Notes under the pieces: generated by a model
Seen by the model: the letters and a program-made list of their open reading frames with translations, nothing else
Told to the model about the DNA's origin: nothing
The model's database searches: none
Origin: an uncultured Candidatus Altimarinota bacterium
GTDB lineage: Bacteria > Patescibacteriota > Gracilibacteria > BD1-5 > UBA6164
Assembly (NCBI GenBank): GCA_913055215.1
Contig: CAJXJP010000005.1
Coordinates: 1 to 45,260, forward strand
Length of the DNA: 45,260 nucleotides
Direction of reading: 5' to 3'
Shown: in pieces, positions 32,017-41,227 of the stretch
Position numbering within the stretch: position 1 is the first letter of the stretch
Layout: each line of letters opens with the position of its first letter
Position numbers and translations under genes: made by a program

Positions 32017-33312
32017 TTATTTATTATTAATAATGAAATTTTCTATAGCATTTTTTGTATCATCCAAAGTATCTTTTACTTTAGAATCTGCTTGATTCAT
32101 TATATCAGTAGCTCCATTTGTTATATTTCCAAAATTTGATTTCACTGACTCTGCATTAAATAGTTCAATATTTGATCAGAAAAAGTCTTTTAATTCAAAA
32201 AAGTTATTTTTTAAAATTTTACGTAAATCTTCAGGAATAACATCTAAGTTAATATAATCTTTTAATTGAACATTCATTTCAGTAAGAATATCTTTTTGAG
32301 ATTCTAATAGAGGGAATATTTTTTGAAGATCATCAAAGTTTTTATTTTTAAGGACTTCATCCATATCGTATAAAGTACTACGTACTAGTGATTCTTTTTC
32401 TTCTTGTGGTGCTAATTGAAGTAATACTTCTTTTATTTGCATTTTTTGAGCAAATAAGTCGGTTTGTTCAGATGTAATTGAATGCACTTTTTGATAATCT
32501 GATATAAGTTGATCATAAAGCGTATTTTTTTCTCATTCAGACATTTCTGTGATTTTTGCAGAAAAATCTGATTCTTCTAATACTTTATTAAAATGTTGAA
32601 ATAAATTATCTTCTGTAAACGATGTAATAAGCGATTCTTGAAGTTTTAATAAATATTGGTCATCATACTTACTATTTAAGTCTTCCCATGCTCTATCTTT
32701 CACTTTTAATATAAATTCAGCAAATTTAATAAAATCGAAACTTGATAAACTTAATGGTTGTTTTTCTGGAACAGTTATTACAGAATTATCAGCTGTTGTA
32801 ATTTTTACTTCATGTTCTTGAACATACAAATATTGTTTATCTAAATCGAGATTAAAGACCGTTCCACGAACTGCCGCTTCATTATCTTGGAATGTTTCTT
32901 TAAAGTATGATTCATCTCATAAGTATGAAATAACATTAGACCAAGTCTTCCCTTGCATTAATTCAAAAGAAACTTGAATTTCTGATAGATCTTTTTTCAT
33001 TGCCAGTTCATTGATTTGTACCATTGAGTTTGGTCACATACGAGTTACACTTCAATCTCCCCATTCAATTAAAGCGAGAGACGTTCCTTCTCATGTTTTG
33101 ACTATATATCAAAGATCAAGCTTAATAGGTTCGTCTAATGCTAAATGATGTTCATTGAGAGTATCAGAATAAACTCCATCTCAATCAATAAGAGTCACGT
33201 AAGAAGATCTATCTTCTTGATTTAATAAATTAGAACCAAAAACTCAAAGTGCAATAATTCAAATTGCTCAAATTATTACAGAAATTATAAATTTATTTTT
33301 TATTTTTTTCAT
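32017..33312 (-). CDS. Membrane-anchored FecR-domain protein
   Basis: 431 residues with TGA as glycine. One N-terminal membrane helix (7-25), then an extracytoplasmic FecR-like beta domain (about 35-180): A-L-I-E-W-G-D-G-S-V-T-R-M-G-P-N-S, Q-G-K-T-W-S and the signature V-R-G-T-V-F-N-L. The rest is a long helical region (180-431) with charged heptads. FecR-type domains sense or relay extracellular signals; here there is no sigma factor, but the next gene downstream on the same strand is a CHASE2 cyclase, suggesting the pair forms one signalling unit. The spacing of 34 bases suggests one transcript. Confidence 0.82.
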
Positions 33313-33376
33313 TCTTGTGTATGATAGAAATATAATTAAACCAATAATAATAAAAAATTAGTTATTTACAAAAAAT

Positions 33377-33778
33377 ATGAAAAAACAGTATATCTTCTTA
33401 ATACTTATTTTTATGTTTCTTTATATTTCATACTTAATAATGACCTTCACGTTAAAAGAGTATGAAAGGGATTCACAAATTGCTTATATGCAAGAATTGA
33501 TACAAGAAATTAAAGATAAAAATAAATACGCAAATGAAATTATTCAATATCAACAATCGAATGCTTTTAGAAACAAGATTATAAAGCAAGAAATGTGAAG
33601 GAAAAATAAAGGTGAAAAAGTTTTAGTGCTCACAAGTGAGCAAAAGTATAATAAATATACAAAAGAAATTCCAGAAAAGAAAATTAGCTTATGAGATGAA
33701 ATAAGAAAATATTCAATTACTGAGAATATGACAATATATGAAAAATGGATGTATTTTATATTCGACAAACAATCATAA
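33377..33778 (+). CDS. DivIC/FtsB-like septum protein
   Basis: 133 residues with one TGA after residue 73. Short cytoplasmic N-terminus, one membrane helix (about 5-26), then an extracytoplasmic coiled coil (Q-E-L-I-Q-E-I-K-D-K-N-K-Y-A), followed by R-N-K-I-I-K-Q-E-M-G and G-E-K-V-L-V-L-T. The helix-coil followed by A/R-x-x-x-G-x-x-x-x-G-E-x-V is the DivIC/FtsB design of cell-division proteins. The sequence beyond residue 95 is not diagnostic. Divergent from the FecR gene by 64 bases. Confidence 0.65.
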
Positions 33779-33809
33779 AAAAACAATCACTATGTGATTG
33801 TTTTTTTTT
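33777..33809 (+). terminator. Bidirectional terminator
   Basis: ACAATCAC/GTGATTGT stem with TAT loop, long A/T tracts; serves the DivIC-like gene and the minus-strand pilin-like gene. Confidence 0.9.
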
Positions 33810-33813
33810 GTTT

Positions 33814-34248
33814 TTATAAGTCAGACCAGTCAGAAGGGATTTCTTCAATAGAATTTACATTGCTATTTAAATTTGTTGGTGTACTAGTATCACCAAATAT
33901 GATATCTCCTAATTCTTCAATCTTTTCAAATATTCTTGATGGTTCAGCGTATTTTTCAACATCTAGTCCTAATAGTCTACCGAATATTGGGAATAAGAAT
34001 AATGTTAATACTGTCATTATGATACCTATGATAGCATATCTGATTGTATTAATAGCTGGTTTAATTTTTTCATCTTTCCCACCTGATAATATAAGAAGTA
34101 ATCCTCCCCATAGTATGAAAACTACTGAAAAAATCCCAGAAGCTAATACAAATAATGAAATTGCAAGAAGAACAAAGTCTCCAAAATCCATTCATGGTCC
34201 AAATAAACCTACTCATTGGTTCATAGCGTTCACTGATTCAACAATCAT
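33814..34248 (-). CDS. Pilin-like (VirB2/TrbC-type) membrane protein
   Basis: 144 residues with two TGA glycines near the N-terminus (N-Q-G-V-G and G-P-G-M). Two helices, L-L-A-I-S-L-F-V-L-A-S-G-I-F-S-V-V-F-I-L-W-G-G and Y-A-I-I-G-I-I-M-T-V-L-T-L, joined by L-I-L-S-G-G-K-D-E-K-I-K-P-A, the same loop as the gene at 7236. A C-terminal soluble tail of about 45 residues follows. No obvious cleavable signal; the start at 34246-34248 is ten bases after the khpA stop, so it is probably co-transcribed with khpA. Confidence 0.75.
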
Positions 34249-34258
34249 ATTTTTTTAA

Positions 34259-34495
34259 TTAATCTAATACTTTTAAATTTACTCTAGCTCATAATTTCAT
34301 ACCGAATAAACGTAGAATAGAACGTATAGAGTTGATAGTATTACCACCTTTTCAGATAATAACACCCATATCTTCTTTATTTACACTAAGTGTTAAAAGA
34401 ACTCCGAGTTCATCCTCGCTTCTTTCAATTTTTACATCACTTTTGTTTTCTACTAAATTTTCAATAATGAATTGTAAAAAATCAACCTCCTTCAT
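34259..34495 (-). CDS. khpA: KH-domain RNA-binding protein
   Basis: 78 residues: single type II KH domain. M-K-E-V-D-F-L-Q-F-I-I-E-N-L-V-E at the start, then M-G-V-I-I-G-K-G-G-N-T-I-N-S-I-R with the RNA-binding G-x-x-G loop; its first glycine is TGA at 34352-34354, at an essentially invariant position. KhpA acts with KhpB in small-RNA and mRNA binding and division control. Its place after rpsP is the standard bacterial order (rpsP-khpA), though a hairpin lies between them here. Confidence 0.92.
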
Positions 34496-34537
34496 AATAT
34501 AATAATAAAAATATAATAATTATAATATAACAGAAAA

Positions 34538-34571
34538 AAAAAATCCTTCAAGTTTTTTTGAAGGATTTTTT
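34538..34571 (-). terminator. Hairpin between rpsP and khpA
   Basis: AAAAATCCTTCAA/TTGAAGGATTTTT stem with a T-rich loop, just after the rpsP stop on the minus strand. May reduce rather than stop transcription into khpA. Confidence 0.78.
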
Positions 34572-34578
34572 GGCTTTT

Positions 34579-34818
34579 TTATAATGAAATGTTGTTAATT
34601 TTCATTAGTTTTTCAACTCTTGGAGAAAATTGAACACCATTAGAAACATATTCTTTAATTGCTTCTAAATTTTTAATTTTAAATTCTTTTGAAATTGGGT
34701 TGTAAAAACCTAAAACTTCCATATAACCGTGTTTAGCAGCTTTTGTATGATCAGTTAATACAACTCTAAAGAAAGGCATATTTTTTTTACCAGCTCTTGA
34801 TAGTCTAATTTTTAACAT
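34579..34818 (-). CDS. rpsP: 30S ribosomal protein S16
   Basis: 79 residues: M-L-K-I-R-L-S-R-A-G-K-K at the start (family M-V-x-I-R-L-x-R-x-G-x-K), F-R-V-V-L-T-D, L-G-F-Y-N-P, and V-x-N-G-V-Q-F-S-P-R-V at the end. Late-assembly protein of the small subunit. No TGA codons. Confidence 0.97.
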   Translation of the reverse strand: MLKIRLSRAGKKNMPFFRVVLTDHTKAAKHGYMEVLGFYNPISKEFKIKNLEAIKEYVSNGVQFSPRVEKLMKINNISL

Positions 34819-34849
34819 ATTTTCGAATTTTATAATGTATTTAATGTTG

Positions 34850-34908
34850 TAATTACGAATTACGAATCAAATGTCCTATTTAGAACAACTAATTATAATT
34901 CGTAATTA
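34850..34908. repeat. Perfect 13-bp inverted repeat
   Basis: TAATTACGAATTA (34850-34862) and its exact reverse complement (34896-34908), separated by 33 bases, between rpsP and tRNA-Leu. Could fold as a leader hairpin in the rpsP transcript, or be a processing or protein-binding site. No T-run follows on the minus strand, so not a simple terminator. Confidence 0.6.
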
Positions 34909-34920
34909 TTTATTTTGGAA

Positions 34921-35005
34921 TGGTGCCCAGAGCGGGAATCGAACCCGCACTTCCGAAGAAACGAGATTTTAAGTCTCGCGTGTCTACCAATTCCACCATC
35001 TGGGC
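34921..35005 (-). tRNA. tRNA-Leu (UAA)
   Basis: Long-variable-arm (class II) tRNA of about 85 bases: acceptor GCCCAGA/TCTGGGC, anticodon stem CGAGA/TCTCG with loop CTTAAAA (anticodon TAA), T-arm GCGGGTTCGATTCCCGC, encoded CCA. Sits within the rpmB-rpsP ribosomal cluster on the same strand. Confidence 0.95.
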
Positions 35006-35026
35006 AGAAGGAACGTTTAGTTTTCA

Positions 35027-35224
35027 CTAAACAACTCCATGTTTTCTTAAAGTTCTTAAACCTTTAGCTGAAACTCTAATTTCGTAAACTAGTCCAGTTT
35101 CAGGATCTTTTATTTTTTTCTTAAAAAGATTTGGGTAAAATTTTCTTTTTGTAGCTCTCATTGAATGAGATCTTCTATTCCCTACAGCAGTTTTTTTACC
35201 AGTAATTTCACATACTCTTGCCAT
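35027..35224 (-). CDS. rpmB: 50S ribosomal protein L28
   Basis: 65 residues: M-A-R-V-C-E-I-T-G-K at the start, G-N-R-R-S-H-S-M-R-A-T-K-R at 15-27, and V-S-A-K-G-L-R-T-L-R-K-H-G at the end, all bL28 signatures. Between rpsJ and tRNA-Leu on one strand. No TGA codons. Confidence 0.96.
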   Translation of the reverse strand: MARVCEITGKKTAVGNRRSHSMRATKRKFYPNLFKKKIKDPETGLVYEIRVSAKGLRTLRKHGVV

Positions 35225-35263
35225 GTTTTCAATATTATAATATTAATGTAATCTATCAATTAA

Positions 35264-35584
35264 TTATGCTTTAATTTCAACAGCTACTCCACTTGGGATA
35301 CTTAGAGTTTGTAATAACTCAGTAGTTTTAGCGTTTGGTTCTAAAATATCAATTAATCTTTTGTGTCTTCTAATTTCGAATTGTTCTCTTGCGTCTTTGT
35401 TAACGAAAGTAGATCTGTTTACAGTAATTTTTTCGATTTTAGTTGGAAGTGGAATTGGACCAACTACTTGTGCACCAGAATCATTTGCAATTAATACAAT
35501 TTTTTTAACTGCTTCATCTAATAATCTATGATCAAAAGATTTTACACTAATTCTAATTTTTGCAGTACTTTTTTTTGCTGACAT
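35264..35584 (-). CDS. rpsJ: 30S ribosomal protein S10
   Basis: 106 residues with the uS10 signatures: I-R-I-S-V-K-S-F-D-H-R-L-L-D near the N-terminus, V-V-G-P-I-P-L-P-T-K in the middle and R-R-H-K-R-L-I-D-I near residue 72. Directly downstream of tuf, as in many bacteria, but not followed by the rest of an S10 operon (rplC and so on); the next gene is rpmB. No TGA codons. Confidence 0.97.
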   Translation of the reverse strand: MSAKKSTAKIRISVKSFDHRLLDEAVKKIVLIANDSGAQVVGPIPLPTKIEKITVNRSTFVNKDAREQFEIRRHKRLIDILEPNAKTTELLQTLSIPSGVAVEIKA

Positions 35585-35679
35585 CTTCTATAAATAAAGT
35601 TTTAAATTTCAATATAATTTAATTGACCAACACTAACCCGAAAGTTAATGTTGGGTATATCACATTATATGTGTATGAA

Positions 35680-36870
35680 TTATGCTTTAACTGAAGCAAC
35701 AACACCTGAACCAACAGTTCTACCACCTTCTCTGATTGCAAATCTAAGACCATCGTCCATTGCAATAGGAGATTGTAATTTAACCGCCATTTTAATGTTA
35801 TCACCAGGCATAACCATTTCTACTCCTGCAGGTAATTCGATATCACCAGTTACATCAGTAGTTCTGAAGTAGAATTGAGGTTTATATCCTTTGAAGAAAG
35901 GAGTATGTCTACCACCTTCGTCTTTAGTAAGAACATATACTTCAGCTTCGAATTCAGTATGTGGAGTAATTGAAGCAGGTTTAGCTAATACTTGACCTCT
36001 TTCAACATCTTCTCTATCAATACCTCTTAGTAGTAAACCAGCGTTATCACCAGCTTGACCTTGATCAAGAGATTTGTGGAACATTTCAACCCCAGTAACT
36101 GTAGTTTTGTGAGTATCTCTGATACCAACGATTTCGATTTCATCACCAACGTTAACGATACCTGTTTCAATTTTACCTGTAACAACAGTACCTCTACCTT
36201 TAATTGAGAATACATCCTCAACTGGCATTAGGAAATCTTTATCAACTGGTCTATCAGGAACTGGTACAAATTCTTCAATAGCATCGAATAATTCGATAAT
36301 AGTTTTAGCACCGAATTCTTTATCCATATCAGCTGGGTTTTCAAGAGCAACTAGCCCTGAACCTTTAACAACTGGAGTATCATCACCTGGGAAGTCGTAT
36401 TTAGAAAGAAGATCTCTAATTTCCATTTCAACTAATTCAAGCATTTCTTCATCGTCAACCATATCACATTTGTTTAGGTAAACAACGATATAAGGAACAC
36501 CAACTTGTCTTGATAATAGGATGTGTTCTCTAGTTTGAGCCATAGGACCATCAGTAGCAGCACAAATAAGGATAGCAGCATCCATTTGAGCAGCACCAGT
36601 AATCATGTTTTTTACGTAATCGGCATGACCTGGACAATCTACATGAGCGTAGTGTCTGTTATCAGTTTCGTATTCTACGTGTGAAGTATTAATTGTAATC
36701 CCTCTTGCTCTTTCTTCAGGAGCGTTATCGATAGAAGCAAAATCTCTAACTTCACCACCTAATCTAGCTGTTAATACAGCAGAAATAGCAGCAGTAGTTG
36801 TAGTTTTACCATGGTCAACGTGACCGATAGTACCGATATTCATATGTGGTTTAGATCTATCAAATGACAT
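35680..36870 (-). CDS. tuf: Elongation factor Tu
   Basis: 396 residues, full length. G1 G-H-V-D-H-G-K-T-T (usual here), G2 R-G-I-T-I-N-T, G3 D-C-P-G-H-A-D-Y, G4 N-K-C-D, then domains II and III with G-R-G-T-V-V-T-G and a C-terminal [10 protein letters not shown]. Delivers aminoacyl-tRNA to the ribosome. Not one glycine is TGA, consistent with codon selection against it in the most expressed genes. The start lacks a Shine-Dalgarno. Confidence 0.98.
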   Translation of the reverse strand: MSFDRSKPHMNIGTIGHVDHGKTTTTAAISAVLTARLGGEVRDFASIDNAPEERARGITINTSHVEYETDNRHYAHVDCPGHADYVKNMITGAAQMDAAILICAATDGPMAQTREHILLSRQVGVPYIVVYLNKCDMVDDEEMLELVEMEIRDLLSKYDFPGDDTPVVKGSGLVALENPADMDKEFGAKTIIELFDAIEEFVPVPDRPVDKDFLMPVEDVFSIKGRGTVVTGKIETGIVNVGDEIEIVGIRDTHKTTVTGVEMFHKSLDQGQAGDNAGLLLRGIDREDVERGQVLAKPASITPHTEFEAEVYVLTKDEGGRHTPFFKGYKPQFYFRTTDVTGDIELPAGVEMVMPGDNIKMAVKLQSPIAMDDGLRFAIREGGRTVGSGVVASVKA

Positions 36871-36939
36871 AACAACAATATTTATAATATAAAATTAAAA
36901 GTGTTTAAACTGTATCTAATTCAGAAAAAAAATCAATTA

Positions 36940-37026
36940 TTATTTTCTCATTTTTCTAACTTTTTTTTCAATAAGCTGTAAAGCTCTTCTTAATCTTCTA
37001 CGAGTGTCTCCAGTTAATCTAGGCAT
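36940..37026 (-). CDS. 28-residue arginine/lysine-rich peptide
   Basis: Tiny basic ORF: M-P-R-L-T-G-D-T-R-R-R-L-R-R-A-L, then Q-L-I-E-K-K-V-R-K-M-R-K and TAA. About half the residues are Arg/Lys; an amphipathic RNA-binding helix is likely. Its start lies just after the TAG of the 69-residue basic gene and it is upstream of tuf in the same direction, inside a run of ribosomal genes. Not matched to a known ribosomal protein, though the size recalls tiny r-proteins such as bL36/bTHX. Possibly a lineage-specific ribosomal component. Confidence 0.55.
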   Translation of the reverse strand: MPRLTGDTRRRLRRALQLIEKKVRKMRK

Positions 37027-37027
37027 A

Positions 37028-37237
37028 CTATATTTTATTAAGATTTATTTGGTATTTTTTTAATTTCACCATTACTACTTTCATAGCGTTTTGTAACCAT
37101 TTTGTTTCTCATTCAAAACTAATTCTTTTTTGAAGAGTTTTATAATGAGCAACTGCCTTCATCACTTTGTTTCCAGCTTTAGGTCCTTTCTTGTTTACTG
37201 AGTAGTTTACTCTTCTAGGTCTTTTATTAGCAGGCAT
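37028..37237 (-). CDS. 69-residue basic protein in the ribosomal cluster
   Basis: Starts M-P-A-N-K-R-P-R-R-V-N-Y-S-V-N-K-K-G-P-K-A-G-N-K, a flexible basic tail like those of ribosomal proteins, followed by helices H-Y-K-T-L-Q-K-R-I-S-F-E and W-L-Q-N-A-M-K-V-V-M-V-K-L-K-K-Y. One TGA glycine. Ends in TAG, one base before the next start. Not recognised as a standard r-protein. Located between tRNA-Ala and the 28-residue ORF/tuf on the same strand, so co-expressed with translation genes. Confidence 0.65.
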
Positions 37238-37332
37238 AATTTTCAATTACAAATTAATAATAGTAATCTTCATAATATTAAATTACAAATCATATGATCT
37301 GCAATTGAAGATTTATGTTCAAAATAACATAA

Positions 37333-37409
37333 TGGTGGAGCCTAGGAGAGTCGAACTCCTGACCTCTCGCGTGCAAGGCGAGCGCTCTAGCCAACTGAGC
37401 TAAGGCCCC
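37333..37409 (-). tRNA. tRNA-Ala (UGC)
   Basis: Acceptor GGGGCCT/AGGCTCC including a G-U at pair 3 in the acceptor stem, anticodon TGC in TCGCCTTGCACGCGA, T-arm AGGAGTTCGACTCTCCT, encoded CCA. Confidence 0.95.
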
Positions 37410-37451
37410 AAATATGGGATGTCTTTTAAGACTGCAATGAAAATGTGTAAA

Positions 37452-37528
37452 TGGCGGGAGCGACGGGACTCGAACCCGCGGCCTCCTGCGTGACAGGCAG
37501 GCGCTCTAACCATCTGAGCTACGCCCCC
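37452..37528 (-). tRNA. tRNA-Asp (GUC)
   Basis: Acceptor GGGGGCG/CGCTCCC, anticodon GTC in CCTGCCTGTCACGCAGG, discriminator G, encoded CCA. Forty-odd bases from tRNA-Ala and same strand. Confidence 0.95.
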
Positions 37529-37654
37529 ATTTAACATTTCCTGAAGAAGTTGTTTTGTTTGACTTCTCCTGAATGCGAGACAGATAATATGAAATTTTAG
37601 TTTAAAGTCAAAACTTTTTTTTACTTTTTTATACTTTTTCTTTCTAAAAAAAAG

Positions 37655-37680
37655 AAAAACAGCTTTGTTAAGCTGTTTTT
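37655..37680 (-). terminator. Intrinsic terminator after ftsX
   Basis: AAAAACAGCTT/AAGCTGTTTTT with loop TGTT, 14 bases past the ftsX stop on the minus strand; A-rich beyond it. Confidence 0.85.
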
Positions 37681-37693
37681 GTAATAAACTTTT

Positions 37694-38578
37694 TTATTTT
37701 TTTAGATATTTTCATGAAGATAACCATCCACTCATTCATCCTACAAACATAAATACAATAAACTCTTGTAAGAAAATTAAACGAGAAGCTCCTAATACGT
37801 AATCCGTATCAAAGGCTGCATTAAAATTTTGTAGTAACGTTATGAATATTAATAGACTTAATACAAAAGCCATCGCACTATATATCATTCATTGTATTAC
37901 AAATGGGCCATATATAAATTGCCTTCCTCCTCAAACCAGACGAGTGATATAAATTTCATCTCTGAAGTAGTATATGAAGTTTCATATTACTGAATACGTA
38001 ATTACAAATATCGATAATAAGAATATTCCAATAATAACATATAAACCTACTTGAAGAAGATTAATTAAATTAGTTACGCTTTGAATTTTTTTATATTGAA
38101 CTGAATAATTTGAAAACTCTTCCGTATCTAAATCATTTTGAGCCAAGATATATCACTTATTTTCAATATAAGGATTTATTTTCTCATAAACCTCTAAAGG
38201 AATATTTGAAATAGATATAGTATTTGGTAGTGGATTGTTCCTTTCTAACATTTTTACTAAGTCTGGTTCTTTTGCTTTTATATCATTTAATATTTCATCT
38301 TTTGATTTGTAATCCAATGTAACTAGTGGAGAAACAGATTGAATTGAATCCATTAAACTAGTTACATCAGCAGAATTTATATTGTATCAATCTTTTAAAT
38401 AAAGAGATATACTCATTTTTGAATTGATTCCCTCAATAATTGTATGACTTACATCATGTAGTAAAACTAAGATGTTTATAAAAAACATTAATAATGTTAA
38501 AACCAATACAGATGAAAGACTTAAAAATTTATTTCTTAATGTATTTTTAACTGCGTATTTTGAAATTCTAAAAAACAT
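37694..38578 (-). CDS. ftsX: Cell-division ABC transporter permease FtsX
   Basis: 294 residues with TGA as glycine. Cytoplasmic M-F-F-R-I-S-K-Y-A-V-K-N-T-L-R-N-K, first membrane helix (about 20-42), an extracytoplasmic loop of about 120 residues (M-S-I-S-L-Y-L-K-D, then S-K-D-E-I-L-N-D-I), and three C-terminal helices ending G-W-L-S-S-G-K-Y-L. This is the FtsX layout. With FtsE it activates peptidoglycan hydrolases, which in this genome could include the M23 peptidase. No ftsE in the window. An AAGGT lies shortly before the ATG. Confidence 0.88.
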
Positions 38579-38712
38579 TCTCTACCTTATTATATATATA
38601 ATTTATTTTATGTGTTCTCGAATCAAAGATATAAAGTTTTTTCGTTTTTACAAATATTGTTCTCAAGTTGGATTTTATAAATATTTTTTATTAGTTGTCA
38701 AAATACAAAAAA

Positions 38713-38735
38713 AGAAAAGTATTTTATACTTTTCT
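38713..38735 (-). terminator. Terminator overlapping the stop of the 774-aa gene
   Basis: AGAAAAGTA/TACTTTTCT stem with loop TTTTA; T-run on the minus strand side. Stop codon lies in the loop and arm. Confidence 0.7.
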
Positions 38736-41048
38736 TTCTAGTGTTACTGACTTATCTCAAGCCGTTAGTGTTTGAATATTTTCTTCTGAATTTTTAGCAG
38801 TAAGTAAAAACTCTACTACTTTAATTTTAGACACAAGAATTTCTCTTCATAATATTTTAAATTGTATTCATGATTCTAATACTTGAATTTGGTCAAAATC
38901 AAATCATACAGAATTACTTACCTTAAAGCTAGAATCTCATAATTGTAATTCTTGAGAATCCTTATGAAACTGAATAATATCTCCTTGAGCATTGTATTCA
39001 ATTCCAGAAGTTATATCTCATTCTGGTAATTCTAATAGATCTTGTTTTAATAACATATCAGAAGAAACTCATACATTTATTTTTTCTAGTTCATTGACTA
39101 TATCGACTTGTTTTTGTGTATTTAATTCAATTGCAGATTGTTTATTATCAATTTCTTTTCATAAGAAATCAAAAAAATCTTTTGAGACCGAATTTACTCC
39201 AGAATATAAATCATTTAGTGTCGTAACATTATCTCAGAAAGAATGCTCTTTAGAATAATTAATTAATTGATTTTGTAGTACGCCTAGGTGCACTAAATTA
39301 TCTTTTGATACTTTTGAGATTTCATCTCATAAAGTACTGTGTAATAAGTCTTCTAAATGTTCTCATCAAACCAGTTGTGAGATTTCAATATCAGAAACGT
39401 CTCAAATATTTAACCATTCATCCCATTCTCAAATATTTTTCATATTTTCAGGATTTTTAATAAATGAGATTTGTTCAGATTCTTGATATAATTTAACAGA
39501 TCATTCTCATACTGCAATAAGTTCTTGTTGTTTTTTATCTACAGATTTTTGAATTTTTTCTTTTTCTCCATTAATTTTTTCTTGTTCCTTTTCTTTTTCT
39601 TTTTCTATTAATAGATTTTCTTTTTGAATTTCATATTTTTTAATACCACTTTTCAATATTTTAGATAATTGATTTTCTTTTAATGCTCCGTTTTCAAAAT
39701 TGTCAGCATTATCTAATCATTCAAATTTTAAAGTTAAACCATCGATTTCTTTTCATTCTTTTGAAAATGAATCTAACCAAAGTTGTTTCATTTCATCTTT
39801 ATTATTCAATCCTGTTATTTCTAGTATTTTACTCAGACTGCTTTTATTTGATTGAAAATTTTGTTCTCAGAAATCGATATTTTTGAAAATTCATTCTCCA
39901 CTTATATTCCCTCAATCTTTATTTTTAGATTGTCACATTCATAATAGTGTTGAATGACAAGAATGTTGTAAAGTCAATGAATGTAAGCTATCAAGTGGAT
40001 TATTAGAATCTAATCAAAGGAAAACTGCTAACATTTTTCATACAATTGGAATTTTTAGTGCAAATGATAATAATTTTTGCACAACAGGTCATGACATATC
40101 ATTATCCATCAAACCTAATAAAGTTTCTTGAGCTTCATCTCACTTATTTAACTGTAAAGCGAGTTCTCATATTTTTTCTTTAGAATTTACCATAAAATCC
40201 TTTAATTTTTCTGTATTTATAGGATTTTCTTTTCATTCTGTTTTTGAGAAATCAATTGTAGAAACATCAAATGCGTCTAAACCTTTAGATAATAATTCTG
40301 GATTATTAAAAATCTCGATATGAGAAAAAATATTTTTTTGTTCCTGCTTTGTTAATTCTCAACCATTAACTTCTATATGAGTATTAATTTCTGATAATTT
40401 TAATTCATATGGGTATAAAAAATTATCGAGCGTTCATTTCAAAACATCCCCTGATTCTTTAAAATTTGAAAATCATTCTTGAACTTGTGAAATGGCATTA
40501 GAATATTCTCATTTATTTAATAAAGATAATGATCATTTGATATTTTCCTGAAAGTCTCATCCAGAATTCATTGCTAACTCGAAAAAACTCGAAGATGAAA
40601 AATTATCAACAATAGATAATTTTAGCAGATTAAATTGTGTTGGAGATAAAAATTCATATTTTCAAAACTTTTGATCAGCGTAACTTTCAAATAATTTTTG
40701 CATTTCTGTTAATCTCACAGAATCAAAACCATCAATGATATTATCAATACTGATAGCTTTTTCTATATTATTAGCAATTTGTCATTCTAATACTTCTTCG
40801 TATACAAATTTTCAAAGTACTTCAAAATTTTCAGGCTCTTTTATATTTCAAAGCTCCGCTTTTAAGTTACTTAATTCATTTTTTGTAACATTTAGAACTT
40901 CTTCAGAACTTTCCAGTCCATACTTTTGTTCAATGAATTTATGAAATAAATCAGCTTGTTCTGGATTATTTAAAACAGCAGAAGCGATATCTTCTACTTT
41001 ATTAATTGATTCTATTTGATGTTCTCATCAAGTTTCTACTCCTGACAT
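38724..41048 (-). CDS. Large TGA-rich protein of unknown function
   Basis: 774 residues as one frame with TGA as glycine; under the standard code it dissolves into fragments, which would hide it from ordinary gene finding. M-S-G-V-E-T-G-G-E-H at the start; mainly helical and acidic. A hydrophobic segment V-V-Q-K-L-L-S-F-A-L-K-I-P-I-V-G-K lies near 320-345, followed by a small Cys/His patch (H-S-C-H-S). A long Glu/Lys coiled coil (I-E-K-E-K-E-K-E-Q-E-K-I) spans about 470-505. The C-terminal 150 residues look beta-rich. No known domain recognised. Divergent from the 1069-residue gene, sharing a 179-base promoter region. Confidence 0.75.
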
Positions 41049-41227
41049 AATCCTTTATTAATAAATATTACCTTAATAATATCATACTCAATTTTTAAAA
41101 GCAAAAATTTAAAAATTATTATTTTTATACAAAAACAATATTTTAAAGAAATGTCAAAACAATAATTTGAAAATTTAATAAAATATATGTTACAATAAAA
41201 AGGAATTTAAAAAATAAACATAAATCT
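41049..41227. promoter_or_regulatory. Divergent intergenic region between the two giant genes
   Basis: 179 very AT-rich bases between two start codons. TATATG/TACAAT-like boxes near 41185-41196 face the plus-strand gene; a purine-rich AAAAAGGAA lies about 20 bases before its ATG. The gap probably carries both promoters, so the two genes may be co-regulated. No open frame inside. Confidence 0.4.

Noticed and set aside
38472-38741. 89-codon plus-strand frame opposite the ftsX start
   Set aside because: Mostly antisense to ftsX and then AT-rich spacer and terminator; hydrophobic composition is an artefact.
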